The notes: generated by a model from the letters alone, not told the origin. 64,000 nt of DNA from Plotosus lineatus (GCA_024760905.1 CM045745.1:7813782-7877781); one strand, 5' to 3'; positions 22,589 to 34,364 are shown, numbered from the stretch's first letter. Made by a program: numbers and translations.

Positions 22589-23746
22589 AATAGTAACACC
22601 CCCATGTGTCACAGTACCCACCAGTCCATAACACTGCTCTGGAAGAATGAGATACACACCAGAACTTTACGAAGAATAAACAGCAAAGCATATGAAGCAC
22701 ATAATGATAAACAAAACCCCTTTCATATCTGCTCTGACTAAAAATATCGAGCTATATCGAGCTATAAACAGATCTTATGAATCATTACTGAGGTCTACAG
22801 CTTCATTGACGCATGGCCCGCATTAATATGTGCTTATACAGTTTAAATATAAACGTTCAATTCTTTGAAAATGCTAAACTTCTGTACACAGTTGACTTTG
22901 GATTATACGATAGTATAGTGAGTAGTAATCCTTTCTATCGTACATTGCTACGATGTCCATTCATGTCTACTCCATTCCAGATATAACTTTCCAGACACGC
23001 CAATGATTATGCATTGTACACCAGAGATGTGGCGCCAAAATACACCCACACAACAGTCTCATGAGTAAAATGTAAAATTATCCAGTCGACGCATGAATCT
23101 GAGATGATGTGCACAGGTCTGCTTCCAAAATCTACCAGTGCAGAGCTGAGAGCAATTTTATCAGACCACCAACAACAGCTGAGAGAAATGCAAACTGCTT
23201 TGAATTTCTGACTTTAAACACTGACTTGCCTACAGTCACGTCTTTGCCCTTTCTAAGTGCTATCTGCAGCTTTGACTTATTTTTCAACACTTCTTCAGCA
23301 GTATTGTGAGCCCAATGTTCTTGAACAAACGGCTCCAATTTTCTACAATTATAGTGTTCTTCTCACAGATGTTCAGTCACAGCCAGTTCAGGCCACTTCA
23401 TGACAGTCGATGCTTTCTTCTCAGTCATTCTTGGTTCTTCTAAAAAGTTATGATTTGAGCTGATGGCTTGCTGAAGGACCCATAGCCTGGGAATCAGACA
23501 TGGCTTTCAGGAACAGAGCTGGACATGTTGATCCAGAACAGAGTTAAAGCACTTAAAGTGATCCCAAAATATCACTGAACAAAAATTCAATGTCTGAAGT
23601 AATAATAGTGTTTTTTTGTTTGTTTGTTTTTTGTTGGTTTTGAAGGATTTGGGGACATTTTCTGTCTTTTTTCTTTCTTTTTTTTTTTTAACTAAGAATA
23701 ACTGGAGATTTTCAACATGCAAATTCCTATCTGCCCATTTCATGCT
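22589..23746. other. Unassigned stretch
   Basis: A 66-68-residue frame at 23109-23338 has no recognised homology; no splice signals considered convincing. T/G-rich low complexity at 23610-23690. Confidence 0.4.
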
Positions 23747-24050
23747 GGTGGGGCTGGTGGTGTAGTGGTTAGGGTGCTGCGCTCATGATCGGGAGGTTGT
23801 GAGTTCAAATCCCACTGAGACCCTCACTGTGCTAAGACCCCTGGGCAAGGTCTCAACCACAAGTGTGCCTCTGTTCACCCAGCAGTATAAATGGGTACCA
23901 GTAAAAATATACTGGGAAGGTAACCTGCGATGGACTAGCGTCCCATCCAGGAGGAGTTGAACCCCTGGTCGCTTCAAGCTACGGAAACCGGGGATAAGCA
24001 CCGGCCTGATGAGCCGCTATGGCTCGGGTGTAAAAACCCAACAGACTTTT
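23747..24050 (+). mobile_element. SINE type C, 13-bp TSD
   Basis: Flanked by CCCATTTCATGCT (23734-23746 and 24051-24063). tRNA-derived head GGTGTAGTGGTTAGGGTG with B box GAGTTCAAATCCC, then CTGGGCAAGGTCTCAACC, GCGATGGACTAGCGTCCCAT and the 3' part CTACGGAAACCGGGGATAAG, CCGGCCTGATGAGCCGCTA. The tail differs from types A, B and V-SINE. Confidence 0.9.
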
Positions 24051-24219
24051 CCCATTTCATGCTCCTCTTGAATTCGGTCAATCATTTTCTTCAATCTGGG
24101 CTCAATTTCCCAGTGTTAGTTAAAATCTTTCTAAGCCCCTCCCCCACCCAACAGTTTTAACTTGTTCTACATAAAACCAAAAGTGTATGGATTATAAGCA
24201 GTCTTACAACGGACACATT

Positions 24220-24223
<4 letters not shown>

Positions 24224-24264
<41 letters not shown>
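24224..24264. repeat. (GA)n microsatellite
   Basis: About 20 GA units touching the tail end of the SINE at 24266. Confidence 0.98.
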
Positions 24265-24265
<1 letters not shown>

Positions 24266-24267
<2 letters not shown>

Positions 24268-24538
24268 GCTTTTTCCCTTTCTCAAGGGTCACCACAGCGA
24301 ATCATTCGCACGTTTGATTTGGCAGAGGTTTTCACGTCGCATGCCCTTCCTGACACAACCCTTTAGCAAGGGACAGAAACACGCTGATGGCTTTGCAGCT
24401 CCTCTTTACGAAAGTCAACAATGGTTCTTTTACATGAACCTCTCACCATAGACAGTGAGCGACATGGCCCGCCTTTGATAACCCAGTTAGCTGCACATGG
24501 GGGGCAGTGACAACCCTGTGCAGAGTGGGACACGAACC
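24266..24538 (-). mobile_element. SINE type A, head truncated
   Basis: Minus copy: tail GGCTTTTTCCCTTT, CACCACAGCGAATCATTCGC, body, ending in the B-box region GGGACACGAACC. Lies head-to-head with the type B copy at 24558. Confidence 0.88.
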
Positions 24539-24557
24539 AATTTTTGGTTTAACACTG

Positions 24558-24888
24558 CAGTGGTGGCCTGGTGGTAAAGGTACTGGATCACTGATCCTAA
24601 GGTTGGGGGTTCAAGTCCCACTCTCAACAGGTTGTCACTGTCCCTCCAGTGCAGCAAACTGGGTTATCAAAGGCCGGCCATGTGTCTCACTGTCTATGGT
24701 GTGAGGTTCATGTTGCTGGGTTTCATCAAGAGGAGCTCCATAGCGGTCAGTGTGTTTCTGCCCCGTGATGGCCTGGCGAGCTGTCCACGGTGTACTCTTC
24801 CCTCGCCCAGAGTCGACTGAGATGGGCACCAACCTCCTTGCGACCCTAATTAGGATGAAGAGGTTCAAAAATGAATGAATGAATGAAT
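24558..24888 (+). mobile_element. SINE type B
   Basis: Head GCAGTGGTGGCCTGGTGG, B box GGTTCAAGTCCC, a small internal deletion after GTGAGGTTCATG, tail GTGATGGCCTGGCGAGCTGT to (GAAT)n. Confidence 0.9.
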
Positions 24889-25569
24889 GGTTTAAGTCTA
24901 TGTAACAAATGAAAACGCTTGACTCACTTTAAGGCTTAAGTATTTTTTAAATGTGCACACGACCTTTTGCGCAGTGTAATTTGTGCGTGACAGGCTTTAG
25001 TACCCACCACAGGAAGTCTCTCCTCACCCATCCAACGCCAACATGTAATTCAGCAAGACGGCAGCACAAGCATAAACAACTCCGAAGCTCATTTCAAAGC
25101 CACCTTAGTCATTTCAAAATGGTTCATTTATTTAAAGTCCAACAACCAAATCAGTGCCTGATCCGATACAACTAAAGGTAACATCACAGCAAATTATTTC
25201 AGCATCTAAGACACATGCACACAGCCAAGTAGCAGGACAAGCTCTGCAGATAATGAGACTATAAATAGCTGTTAAAAATAAATCAAAATGGTCGTCAATA
25301 CAATAAGCAGGAAACGTGTTGAAAAATAATAATAATTAAAAATTACAGATGCTGTGGTGTTTCAAATTACGAAACATATGGTGCCCACATTTACACAGCA
25401 GAAAATAAACACCTTCATACAGATGCTAAAACAAACAAGCAAGCAAGCAAGCAAATTTAAAAAACAAAACAAAAAAAAAAAAAAAACACAAATGAGCGAA
25501 CAGGTTAAAAAGTATTTTACAGCTTAAATGTGAAATTCTTATTTTCTGTATTGTTTGTGTTGAAATTAA
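24889..25569. other. Unassigned stretch
   Basis: (AAGC)n and A-rich patches at 25430-25490; nothing else recognised. Confidence 0.4.
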
Positions 25570-25925
25570 TTCATTCATTCATTCATTTTCTAAGTGACAT
25601 AATCATAATTATGGTTGCGGGGAGGCTGGTGTCCATCTCAGCCAATTCTGGGCAAGGGCGGGGCACATCCTGGTCAGCTCGCCAAGCTATCGTAGGACAC
25701 CCCTCCCATGGCCATTCACACTCATACCTAGGGGTGATTTGAAACAGCCAGATAGCCTCCTGTGCATGTTTTCTGGACTGTTGGAGGACGCCGTAGTACC
25801 CGTAGGAAGCCCATGTACGCACAAGAAGAACATGCAAACACCACACAGAAACACCCAAGCGGGGAATAAAACCCAGACCTTCTCGCTGTGTGGCGGACGT
25901 CTTAATCACTACACCACCATGCCGC
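25570..25925 (-). mobile_element. V-SINE-like element
   Basis: Minus copy: tail (TTCA)n and ATTTTCTAAG at left, GTGTCCATCTCAGCCAATTC, central block GAACATGCAAACACCACACA, head GTGTAGTGATTAAGACGTCC at right. A clear example of the L2-like tail shared with type B SINEs. Confidence 0.82.
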
Positions 25926-26056
25926 TTTGTGTTAAAATTTAAAATAAATAAATTAATTAAATCCGAATGATAAATCAGTTGTGGGTTGATACTGAACCCA
26001 TCCCTATTTATAATACTACACAAATTAATTGAAGATAATTTAAGGACAAACAGCAC

Positions 26057-26408
26057 ACTTCTTCTTTTCCTTTCGGCTGTTCCCTTCAGGGGTCGCCACA
26101 GCGAATAATCTGCCGCCATCTCACCCTATCGTCTGCATCTTCTTCTCTTACACCAACTACCTTCATGTCCTCCTTCACCACATCCATAAATCGTCTCTTT
26201 GGTTTTCCTCTAGTCCTTCTGCCTGGTAGTTCCAACCTCAGCATCCTACTACCAATATACTCACTATCCCGCCTCTGTACATGTCCAAACCATCTCAATC
26301 TAGTCTCTCTGACTTTGTCTCCAAAACCTCTAACATGTGCTGTCCCGCCGATGAACTCATTCCTGATCCTATCCGTCCTCATTACTCCCAAAAAAAAAGT
26401 CAACATTT
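26057..26408 (-). mobile_element. RTE-X LINE 3' fragment
   Basis: Minus copy: tail CTTCTTTTCCTTTCGGCTG, CGCCACAGCGAATAATCTGC. Encodes TRLRWFGHVQRRDSEYIGS and RFMDVVKEDMKVVGVREED without stops over about 100 residues. Abuts a type C SINE at 26411. Confidence 0.9.
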
Positions 26409-26410
26409 CT

Positions 26411-26580
26411 GCCGGTTACCTTCCCAGTATTATTTACTGGTACCCATTTGTAATGTTTGGTGGACAGAACCACACTTGGGTTGAAGACATTGCTGAGGGG
26501 TCTTGGGACAGTGAGGGTCTAACAGGGATTCGAGCCCACAACCTCCCAATCATGAGCCTAATCACTACACCATCGGCGCC
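26411..26580 (-). mobile_element. SINE type C, truncated
   Basis: Minus copy with head GGCGCCGATGGTGTAGTGAT, B box GGGATTCGAGCCC and the body up to TAAATAATACTGGGAAGGTA; the 3' third is missing. Confidence 0.75.
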
Positions 26581-27376
26581 ACACAAAAGCAATATAATAC
26601 AATCTATTGTCGAATTACAACACAGGACAAAAATCACATTTACATTCACAAAAGAAACTTGAATTTTCTGTGCCATAAACCCAATTATAATCAGCAGCCC
26701 AAGTAGAGAAAAAAAAAAAACCTCCCGGTTCAGAAAACGGGACAGGAGGACATTTTAAACTGGAGACACACCCAGAAACTGTCACCTTCATTAAAATTGT
26801 ATTAAAGTTTTTATCTAGTTTAGTCTATAAATGTGGCAAATCCCATGAAGATTGCCCCTCTTAGCCTGAAGGGACACAAAAAAAAAAGGAAAGGAGGGGA
26901 AATAAAGTCCTGATGTAGGCCGTCTTTACTACAAGAGTGGAAATGAAAAAGTGGTCAATGAAAAGCTGACGACCTGAAGGGTGTGTCTTCATGAATATGG
27001 TAATGAGTACAATCATTAGTGTAGTCTGGAAGGATTATAAATAGATAAATGTTTCCATGGCAATATGCCACTCATCATTCTGCAAACTCATTCAGGCATG
27101 GCGTGCGCACGCGCGCGCGTGTGTGTGTGTGTGTGTGTGTGTTTCAACAGCTGTATAACTATTCATGTCATTTGTAAAGAGAGAAACAGTCAAAAATGAG
27201 ATGTGTTCGGCTCTGATACAGACAAATGAGACTCAGTAATCAGTGTTAATTACAAAATTACCAGCTGTAATTAGTATCTGTATATATTTTCTATATTTTT
27301 TCTATATATTTGTGTGTTATATTTATTACGCTGAAACAGTTCTGGAGAGCTATAAATCGATACGCATGCGATTGTT
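26581..27376. other. Unassigned stretch with (GT)n
   Basis: (GC)n(GT)n microsatellite at 27108-27142. No gene recognised. Confidence 0.45.
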
Positions 27377-27510
27377 CAAAAGATTGATGGATGTCACTCA
27401 ACTGCAACATTCACTGAAGCTGGGGATCCGTTCCTGTTTGGAATACCAAACAGGAACGGATCCCCAGCTTCAGTGAATGTTGCAGTTGAGTGACATCCAT
27501 CAATCTTTTG
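27377..27510. repeat. Perfect 65-bp inverted repeat, 4-nt spacer
   Basis: Arms 27377-27441 and 27446-27510 are exact reverse complements, checked base by base from the AATA spacer outward (CCTGTTTGG / CCAAACAGG) to CAAAAGATTG / CAATCTTTTG. No transposon end or simple repeat lies in the arms. It would extrude as a 65-bp hairpin. Confidence 0.97.
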
Positions 27511-27559
27511 CTGTATAATTGTTAAATTGACCACAAATGTAAAACAATTATACAGCTGT
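27511..27559. repeat. Short stem-loop after palindrome
   Basis: CTGTATAATTGTT is followed about 20 nt later by AACAATTATACAG, giving a 13-bp stem. It begins at the base after the larger palindrome ends. Confidence 0.85.
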
Positions 27560-28639
27560 TCTCCCTACTTATTCATAAACAAAAACAAAATCACGGTTAG
27601 TCAAAGTTAAATGTAAATACACTATGAAAAATATAAGAATAACAAACAAAAACAAAACCTTAAATGTTCAACTTTATACGAAAACTTTGCGGGCACAATT
27701 ATTTGCATAATGCATCGCGTCATTAGCCCCTTGGTCTAACAAACAAAACTAATGCATAATCCCTAAATCTTATTCTAAGCTGATCCTAAAACTGCCCTTT
27801 ATAGTCGTAAGGACTGGTTAAAATCTGCAATTTTTACCTTTTTTTGATTAAAAACATGTTCTGGTCCACAAACACTATTATATATGAGATGCCTATTACA
27901 GTTTATTATTTATCCAAAGTATTTCAGGAAAATGCAAACTCTATGAACACCTGACTTGATGTAATAAATTTGTTATTTTGAAATAAAATAAAATATTAAT
28001 ATCTCTATTCATAAGAGTAGTGTGGCTCCTTTAAGGGCTGAATTAACTTCAGCTTCGGCGAAAATATATAAATCGCGACACCCACCCCCCACCCCTGCCG
28101 CCGCCACCACCACCACCAACACCACCATCATCCCGGCACATTCTACTACGGTCGGGAACGAAAGCAGGAAAGGTTAACACCGAGTTTCTTTTGACCGCCT
28201 TTCACGCGCTGATTTTTATGTTCATTTGTATCACCTGTCTTTACTTTAATTATCTATTTAACCAGTTCATGTTCCATGGTAGTGTGTTAATGTCTTGTTC
28301 AGCCAAATTTTGTCTGCCTGCTCAACTTAGATTGTTGTTTTTTTCTGAGGAGAGGTGCATGGGCGTAATTTTTTTTTGAATAAATAAATGTGTTTTTAAT
28401 ACTGCACTTTTTCATCATTCCCATTATCATGCTCATCATCAGCATCAACTCAAGCACAGACACAGAACAACCATTCAATTCATGTTCCATGAGGTTCTAA
28501 TACGTTACAAAAATTACAACCCTATTACTTGTAATTATATCAAGCAGGGCTTGGATATACAATTTTTCAAAATATTAAAAAATTTCAAAGAGATGAAATA
28601 TTTTTAATGCAAGGAATGTGACATAACAGTGATTCTGCT
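27560..28639. other. Unassigned stretch
   Basis: C/A-rich low complexity at 28080-28135 (CCACCACCACC). No feature recognised otherwise. Confidence 0.4.
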
Positions 28640-28900
28640 TGAAGAAGTCAGTCCACAGATCCGATGGAAAAATGTGTTCAAAATACAGCCATTGCCCAGC
28701 ACTCTACAAAGCTGGACTTAATGGAAGACTAGTCAGCCATATGAAGTTCCATCTGCCAAAAACTCTGCAAACATATGGAAAAGGTACTGTTGTCTTATGA
28801 AATAAAAAAATAAACTTGGCACAAAGCACTGTTTGGGGGGGGGGGTGTGTGTGTGAACGTCACACTGTTTATCTCAGTGAAGCATGGTGGTGATGGTATC
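28640..28900 (+). pseudogene. Tc1 transposase fragment, heavily decayed
   Basis: Translated pieces in shifting frames, SLHNAGLNGRLVS-like and KVLLSYEIKK then GTC-rich sequence followed by SEAWWWW-like codons for the KHGGG motif, follow the order of the Tc1 region around the first catalytic Asp (WSDETK). Many stops. Tentative. Confidence 0.45.
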
Positions 28901-29177
28901 AGATTCACAATATCTCATTTACTTTTCACACTTCCATTTTTATACCCCATCACTGAGTTTAATGGATTCCCTCATGTAGGCAGAAGCTATTCTTAAAAAA
29001 TTAAAAAGATACATGAGACTACCATTCTTTTTATATTTTAAATAATAGATTTAATTGGGATTGTTGCTGATTCAAAATATTTTCTCTTTTCTGATTGGTG
29101 GAAAGTCACCAGATTATTCATGGTATTCTTTTACGAGGCAAATTATTCAAAATTGTCATTGGATAAGTTGAATAAAA

Positions 29178-29306
29178 AGTACACAACTGGATTGTGTCAA
29201 TGTTTCCTCATAGATATTATATAATATATACAAGCTACACCTTGTGTAGCTTGTATATATTATATAATATCTATGAGGAAACATTGACACAATCCAGTTG
29301 TGTACT
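29178..29306. repeat. Perfect 63-bp inverted repeat at a SINE 5' junction
   Basis: Arms 29178-29240 and 29244-29306 are exact reverse complements with a CTT spacer. The right arm ends where the truncated type A SINE begins (29307). The centre contains the left copy of the SINE's 19-bp target duplication. Confidence 0.97.
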
Positions 29307-29544
29307 CAAAGGCGGGCCATGTCTCTCACTGTCTATGGTGAGAGGCATGTAAAAGAACCATTGCTGACTTTCGGAAAGAGTAGGCTGCAAAGTCGTCAGC
29401 GTGTTTCTATCCCTTGCTAAAAGGGTTGTGACAGGAAGGGCATCCGACGTAAAAATCTCTGCCAAATTAAACGTGCGAATCAAAATGATTCGCTGTGGCG
29501 ACTCCTGAGTAAAAGGGAAAAAGCCGAAAGGAAGACAGACAGAC
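29307..29544 (+). mobile_element. SINE type A, 5'-truncated, 19-bp TSD
   Basis: Starts inside the body (CAAAGGCGGGCCATGTCTCTC) and ends GAAAGGAAGACAGACAGAC. The 3' flank ATACAAGCTACACCTTGTG (29545-29563) is identical to 29228-29246, upstream of the inverted block. So the insertion comprises 29247-29544: a reversed copy of the target's own left flank plus the SINE. Confidence 0.95.
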
Positions 29545-29563
29545 ATACAAGCTACACCTTGTG

Positions 29564-30395
29564 ACAGATGCCTCTACCTGTCCGACATCTTGATTAGTAA
29601 ACTGGTACCATGTATGTTGAGCGCTGTGGCCCTCAGCTGTCAGAACTTAAATTTTCACATATTTACTGCTGTAAGCCACATCTGAGAGTAACTGCCAAGC
29701 AAATACCAAAACAGAAGTGTACATTTCTGCCACAAACTGAGTGTCAGGGTGTAGTCCACACAACGTATTTGATATCGAGGTTCCTCCTTTCACTTGCAAA
29801 AAAGGTCTGTCTGCTCTTAAGACTCGAGGCGTGCTCCCCGCAAAAAGGCCAAAAGTCATCTTTTATGGAGGAGGGGAAAAAATGTATTCTTGATAATAAA
29901 AAAAATTCTTACCACGAAATACTTTAATCACACATTTTCTTCATTTTTTTTTTACATGAAACTTGTTTTAAATGAATCAGAAGTGTTATTAGCAGGAATT
30001 CCTGACTCAAACCAGCTTTCCCCAAGACTTAGAAATATACTCTGAATGAATAATCAAACAATTCTTGAAATTGTTTTTTGGATTATATGGAAAATATTCA
30101 GACCTGATCTGAATAATTATTATCATCATACTTCACCTCATACAATAATTTATTATTACCTGCAAAACCCAACAACTCTCACTCAAAAACAAACAAACAA
30201 ACATTTTGATCAACATTTTAATATGAAGCTTAAAATGTCATTCAATAACCTGATTGGTGGAAATACATTTCATAGTACACCCCCCACAAAAAAAGGTCTT
30301 TTAAGATCATTCATTTATTCTAAAAGCGTTACATGGCATAAACACTCAAAATGAATTTATTTATTTATTTTTTTTTTTTGCTGGAGTTTACAATA
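29564..30395. other. Unassigned stretch
   Basis: Reading frames of 70-105 codons here show no recognised motif. AT-rich. Confidence 0.4.
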
Positions 30396-30886
30396 CAGGG
30401 ATCCCTCACTTTTCGTGGTTAATTGGGACCGAGATCCCCCCCCCCCACGAACGCAGAATTCCGCGAACGAGGATTGACCCCCACCGATTGACGTATACGT
30501 ACATGCATATGTCTATATAATATCAATAAATAAATATTCGACGCAATAAATGCTTATAATAACAACAATTAAACATTCAAAAATAATGCATAAGATGTAA
30601 ATAAAATATAAATACACACATACAGACATGTGCGCCCACACACATGCGCGCCACACATAAAAATATAAGTAGTTTTGTTGGGGGGTTTTGGGTTGTTTTT
30701 TTTTTTTTGTTTGTCTGGGTTTGTTTTTGTTTTTTTTGCATAATTGGCCTTGTTTTGCGGCATGTTCCTTAACTTTTCCTCCTATTGTTCCTTAATTTCC
30801 TTATTTTTAATTGGATGAATATTAAAAAAAAAAAAAAAAAGTGATACACCACAGGAATCGAAGCGTGAAGTGGTGAGAGATCCCTG
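30396..30886. mobile_element. Tigger-like MITE family 1
   Basis: TA-flanked on both sides; ends CAGGGATCCCTCACTTTTCG and TGGTGAGAGATCCCTG. 491 bp. Opposite orientation to the 11882 copy. Contains T- and A-runs and the TTAAACATTCAAAAATAATG core. Confidence 0.9.
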
Positions 30887-31147
30887 TATATTAGTCTTGT
30901 CATAATCTAGATCATCAGTAGGAAGGCGCCTGGCATCATGACACATGCTTAAGAGCTAAAAAACAAACAAATAAATAAATAAATAAATCCATTCAGAAGC
31001 CAAGGGAGAGACAGAGTAAAATGTAAGAGAAAGAAAAACAGACAGAAAAACGTAGAGGCTGAGAGACAGATCGAGAGTCAGAGTGAAATGGGCTGAAAGT
31101 GAGAAAGAGAGATGCTGACACAGATAGTGAGAGAGGCTTAGCGAGAC

Positions 31148-31202
<55 letters not shown>

Positions 31203-31684
31203 AACACCTCATGGATGAAACACCTGACAATACCTTGAAGACAAAAGCTTGTTGACCAGAGTGTAAGGGTGATGTGCTCCTAGCTGACCTTCATACGTGC
31301 GATGCAGCTAATGGAATGCGTTTTCATTCAGGTTCGCCTACACACTACAACAACATAAAGAAAACCAGCTTCAGTCTTTTTGTAAAGGTTTTAAAGTGTG
31401 ACAATACTGTAATGCCGCCTGATCTATGAAAAACTATGAGGGTCTATTATTTGGATTCTATCATTATCCACTTGGAATAATGATTTATAATCCCACGATA
31501 GCGGACCAATCAGATCATGTTATTCCTATATGGCATCATCAATCAATGTTATTCACTCGAGTTCAATTGGCATCGTGTTATTGGTTTATAAACTAATTCA
31601 GCCCTACACTGATTCCTGAACACTAAAAAAAGGAAGCATTTCTATTGCACGCCTCCTCATTCGTCTTCATCATCGTACACCCCG

Positions 31685-31726
<42 letters not shown>

Positions 31727-31870
31727 CGCCAACATTGAAATTACATATTTGTAGGGATAGCAGCAAAAGTATGTAATAGCCAAGAATACAAGATTAACGT
31801 TAATGGTGATGGTTTGTCTGAACACCAGCTAATTTATATCAAATAATTTAGTTTTATAACTAATAAATGC
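30887..31870. other. Unassigned stretch with GA and poly-A runs
   Basis: (GA)n at 31148-31200 inside a longer purine-rich tract (31010-31200), and about 36 A at 31687-31723. No gene recognised. Confidence 0.5.
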
Positions 31871-32265
31871 CCCAGTCCACACCGCCAACGCCACCAAAGC
31901 TTGCCTGGACAAGAAAAGCACCGAGCTCTTGTTCTGGCCGGGACAGAGTATAGATCTGAACCAGATAGAGAACATCTGGGCACACATCCGACATAAATTA
32001 GTTGGACGAAAGTTTAGAAACACCACTGAACTTTGGGAGGCTGTCAAGTTTGGATATTTCCAGATGCAAAAAAATTCCAACAAGTCGAACCAAGAGACCT
32101 GAAGGTTTGCAAAAATCTATAGTGAAAAAACCTCCATATTGATTATATAATAGAATTTTCACATTTACTCAATATATTTATATGTTATAATTAATAATTA
32201 CTAAAAGTTTGGAAAATACACATCTGGCTTTTTTTTTTTTTTTTTTTTTTGCCCAGGAGTGTACA
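31871..32265 (+). pseudogene. Tc1 transposase C-terminal fragment
   Basis: The plus-strand trace LLFWPGQSIDLNQIENIWAH then LVGRKFRNTTELWEAVKFG matches the Tc1 block [19 protein letters not shown]... including the final catalytic Glu (in QIENIW). Stops follow. A decayed terminal segment GCCCAGGAGTGTACAG ends it after a T-run. Confidence 0.7.
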
Positions 32266-32960
32266 GTATGATTGATGATTTACTGTTTTCTGAACAAAAA
32301 CACTTTGATTAAAAATCTGGTTTCTTATGAGTTATGGATCCTCCGTGATTGATATTTCTCTCTCAGTCATCCTTATTTTTGTCCATCAATCATATACACT
32401 TCGTAAAGTGCAGGATCAATTCACTCTTGCTTTCCTCTCTCTCTCTCGGTTATTACTGTACGCCAAAATTCTGCGTTTTTGTTTTTGGTTTTTTTATTTG
32501 TTTGATTTTTTTTTAAACGGTTCTAATTTTAGCCACCTCGCCCACATCTGTATAAGCAAATCCTCATGTGATAGCAGCAAGCTGATGCAAATGAGCTCCA
32601 GACTCACACACTGCATTGTTTTTGCCCATCAATAAACAAATTCATGTTAGAAACCTGATGATGCAGATTACACTCTATAATAGATCCAAAAAATAAATAT
32701 GAAACATTTTTATACCCAGGAGGCGTATATATCAGTAGCCTTTTTAAATATTTACCAGTTGCTTGTTTATAAGATCTATTGTGTTAGTAATAATTAGTCA
32801 TGAAATGCATCTACAGTACACTGTATACACAGCAGTGCTGCTTGCTGGAATATAAAAACTGCAATTTTCTCCATTCGGCTCAGTATTTGTCATGGACACG
32901 CTATAAAAGTTGATGTTAATAAAACCTCGGTAGAATTCTATATACTGACTATTCAAGAGT
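32266..32960. other. Unassigned stretch
   Basis: No feature recognised; T-rich patch near 32480-32510. Confidence 0.4.
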
Positions 32961-33240
32961 GGCATGTGGAGTAGTGGCTAGTCTGGTTTTTTTTTATTTT
33001 TTTATTTTTTTTTCCATGGAACTTTGCATGTTCTCCTGGTGCTTGCATGAGTTTCCTGCAGGTACTCCGGTTTCCTCCCACAATACAAAGACATGCACAT
33101 TAGGTTAACTGACTTGTTCAAATTTTCCCCAAGTGTGACTATGAAGTGTTCTGGCCCTGCTATGTTCTGGCGAGATATTCATAGTGTGCCCCACCTTCGC
33201 CCTGGGTTGGGTTGCCTGGGTTGGGTTGAGATAGGCTTGT
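32961..33240 (+). mobile_element. V-SINE-like element, diverged
   Basis: Head GGAGTAGTGGCTAGTC, central block CTTTGCATGTTCTCCTGGTG and CTCCGGTTTCCTCCCACA, tail GTGCCCCACC and GAGATAGGCTTG. Interrupted by a T-run. Confidence 0.72.
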
Positions 33241-33429
33241 TTTAAACATATTTTATTCGCTGATGAAATGGATTGGGAACAAGTTATCCAACTTAGAGAA
33301 CCCTCTCTATGATATTTACAAATGATGATACATTACAAATTACAACACAAAGACAAATAAGAAGAATAGAAGAATATACATGACAGGAAAAATAAATAAA
33401 TAAATAAATAAATAAATAAAAGGAAAAAA

Positions 33430-33990
33430 AGTAATTAAAGATGGGCAGTTTAGGCAAATATCTTTGATTGTCTCCTATAAGATTGAACAGCTTTGAATAC
33501 AAACTGGTTTTCAATGGCAGATAAACATTCGTTGTTTCCGTTTAATAATAATTCTAAATCTATAGATATTTTATTTGCAACAATTTCTCACACATTTCTA
33601 ATTAATGTACATCTTTGTTCTTTAAATAATGGACACTGAATAAAGTAATAAGAGTTTTCACGAGCATTACCACATTTACGGTCTGGGTTGGATTTAAGAC
33701 CTATTCGAAAAAGATGATAATTTAGTTGACTACACCTGTATGATTGATATTTAACATTCTAGGTCCGTAAGAGAAATATGATGGGATGCCCGCAATTGTC
33801 CAGCAGAGTACTGATTTAAATTTAGTAATTGGTGTCAAATTTCAATATTTTGGAGGAATACTATTTCATAACCATAACCTCGTGGTCGATGGAATAAAAG
33901 AAGACGTCGAAGATTTTAGACGTGAAGATGGAAGCGTTACGTCTTGAAAGTGTCTTAAATTGTACGTTACCGTTTATAAGGCTGTAAAGG
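33430..33990 (-). pseudogene. LINE (I/Nimb-type) protein C-terminus relic
   Basis: Minus-strand translation reads YRCSQLNYHLFRIGLKS, DRKCGNARENSYYFIQCPL, FKEQRCTLI, a stop, then LLLNGNNECLSAIENQFVFK and AVQSYRRQSKIF. This is the C-terminal block of I/Nimb-like non-LTR retrotransposons (…SQLNxxL…CxCGxxxExxxHfxxxCPxyxxxR, then LLxG…NxxifxaVqxfi). One zinc-ligand Cys is changed. The rest of the reverse transcriptase is not seen. Its identity rests on motif order only. Confidence 0.6.
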
Positions 33991-34328
33991 CTTTGTGACC
34001 CTAATAGTATTCAGGATCTTATGGGTGAGAGAATATTCCCAAATGACAGAGCTATGATTAGGGGTTACTACAGAACCACAGAAGAAAACCTTACTCACCA
34101 ACAGAAACCAATCCTGGGGGTAACAGTGACTGAACAATTTTTTATTGCGTTTGAAAAGTAAAGATGTGGGTTTATTCCTAAATAAAATTTTTGAATTTGG
34201 CACTTCCACATCATTGCATTCAGTTTTTATTCACAATTTGTATAATACAAATTACATATTTGATTATACACCATTTCTCCATAGATTTACTAGATGTTTA
34301 CATGAAAAATATACAATCATTGTTGTTG
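33991..34328. other. Unassigned stretch
   Basis: An 80-codon minus-strand frame at 33967-34209 may be the degraded upstream part of the LINE relic (THKILNTIRV). Not certain. Confidence 0.35.
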
Positions 34329-34329
34329 A

Positions 34330-34361
<32 letters not shown>
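34329..34361. repeat. (ATT)n microsatellite
   Basis: About 11 units. Confidence 0.97.

Positions 34362-34364
<3 letters not shown>

Noticed and set aside
24003..24030. CTGATGAG near the end of SINE type C as a hammerhead core
   Set aside because: No GAAA and no pairing stems at the right spacing.
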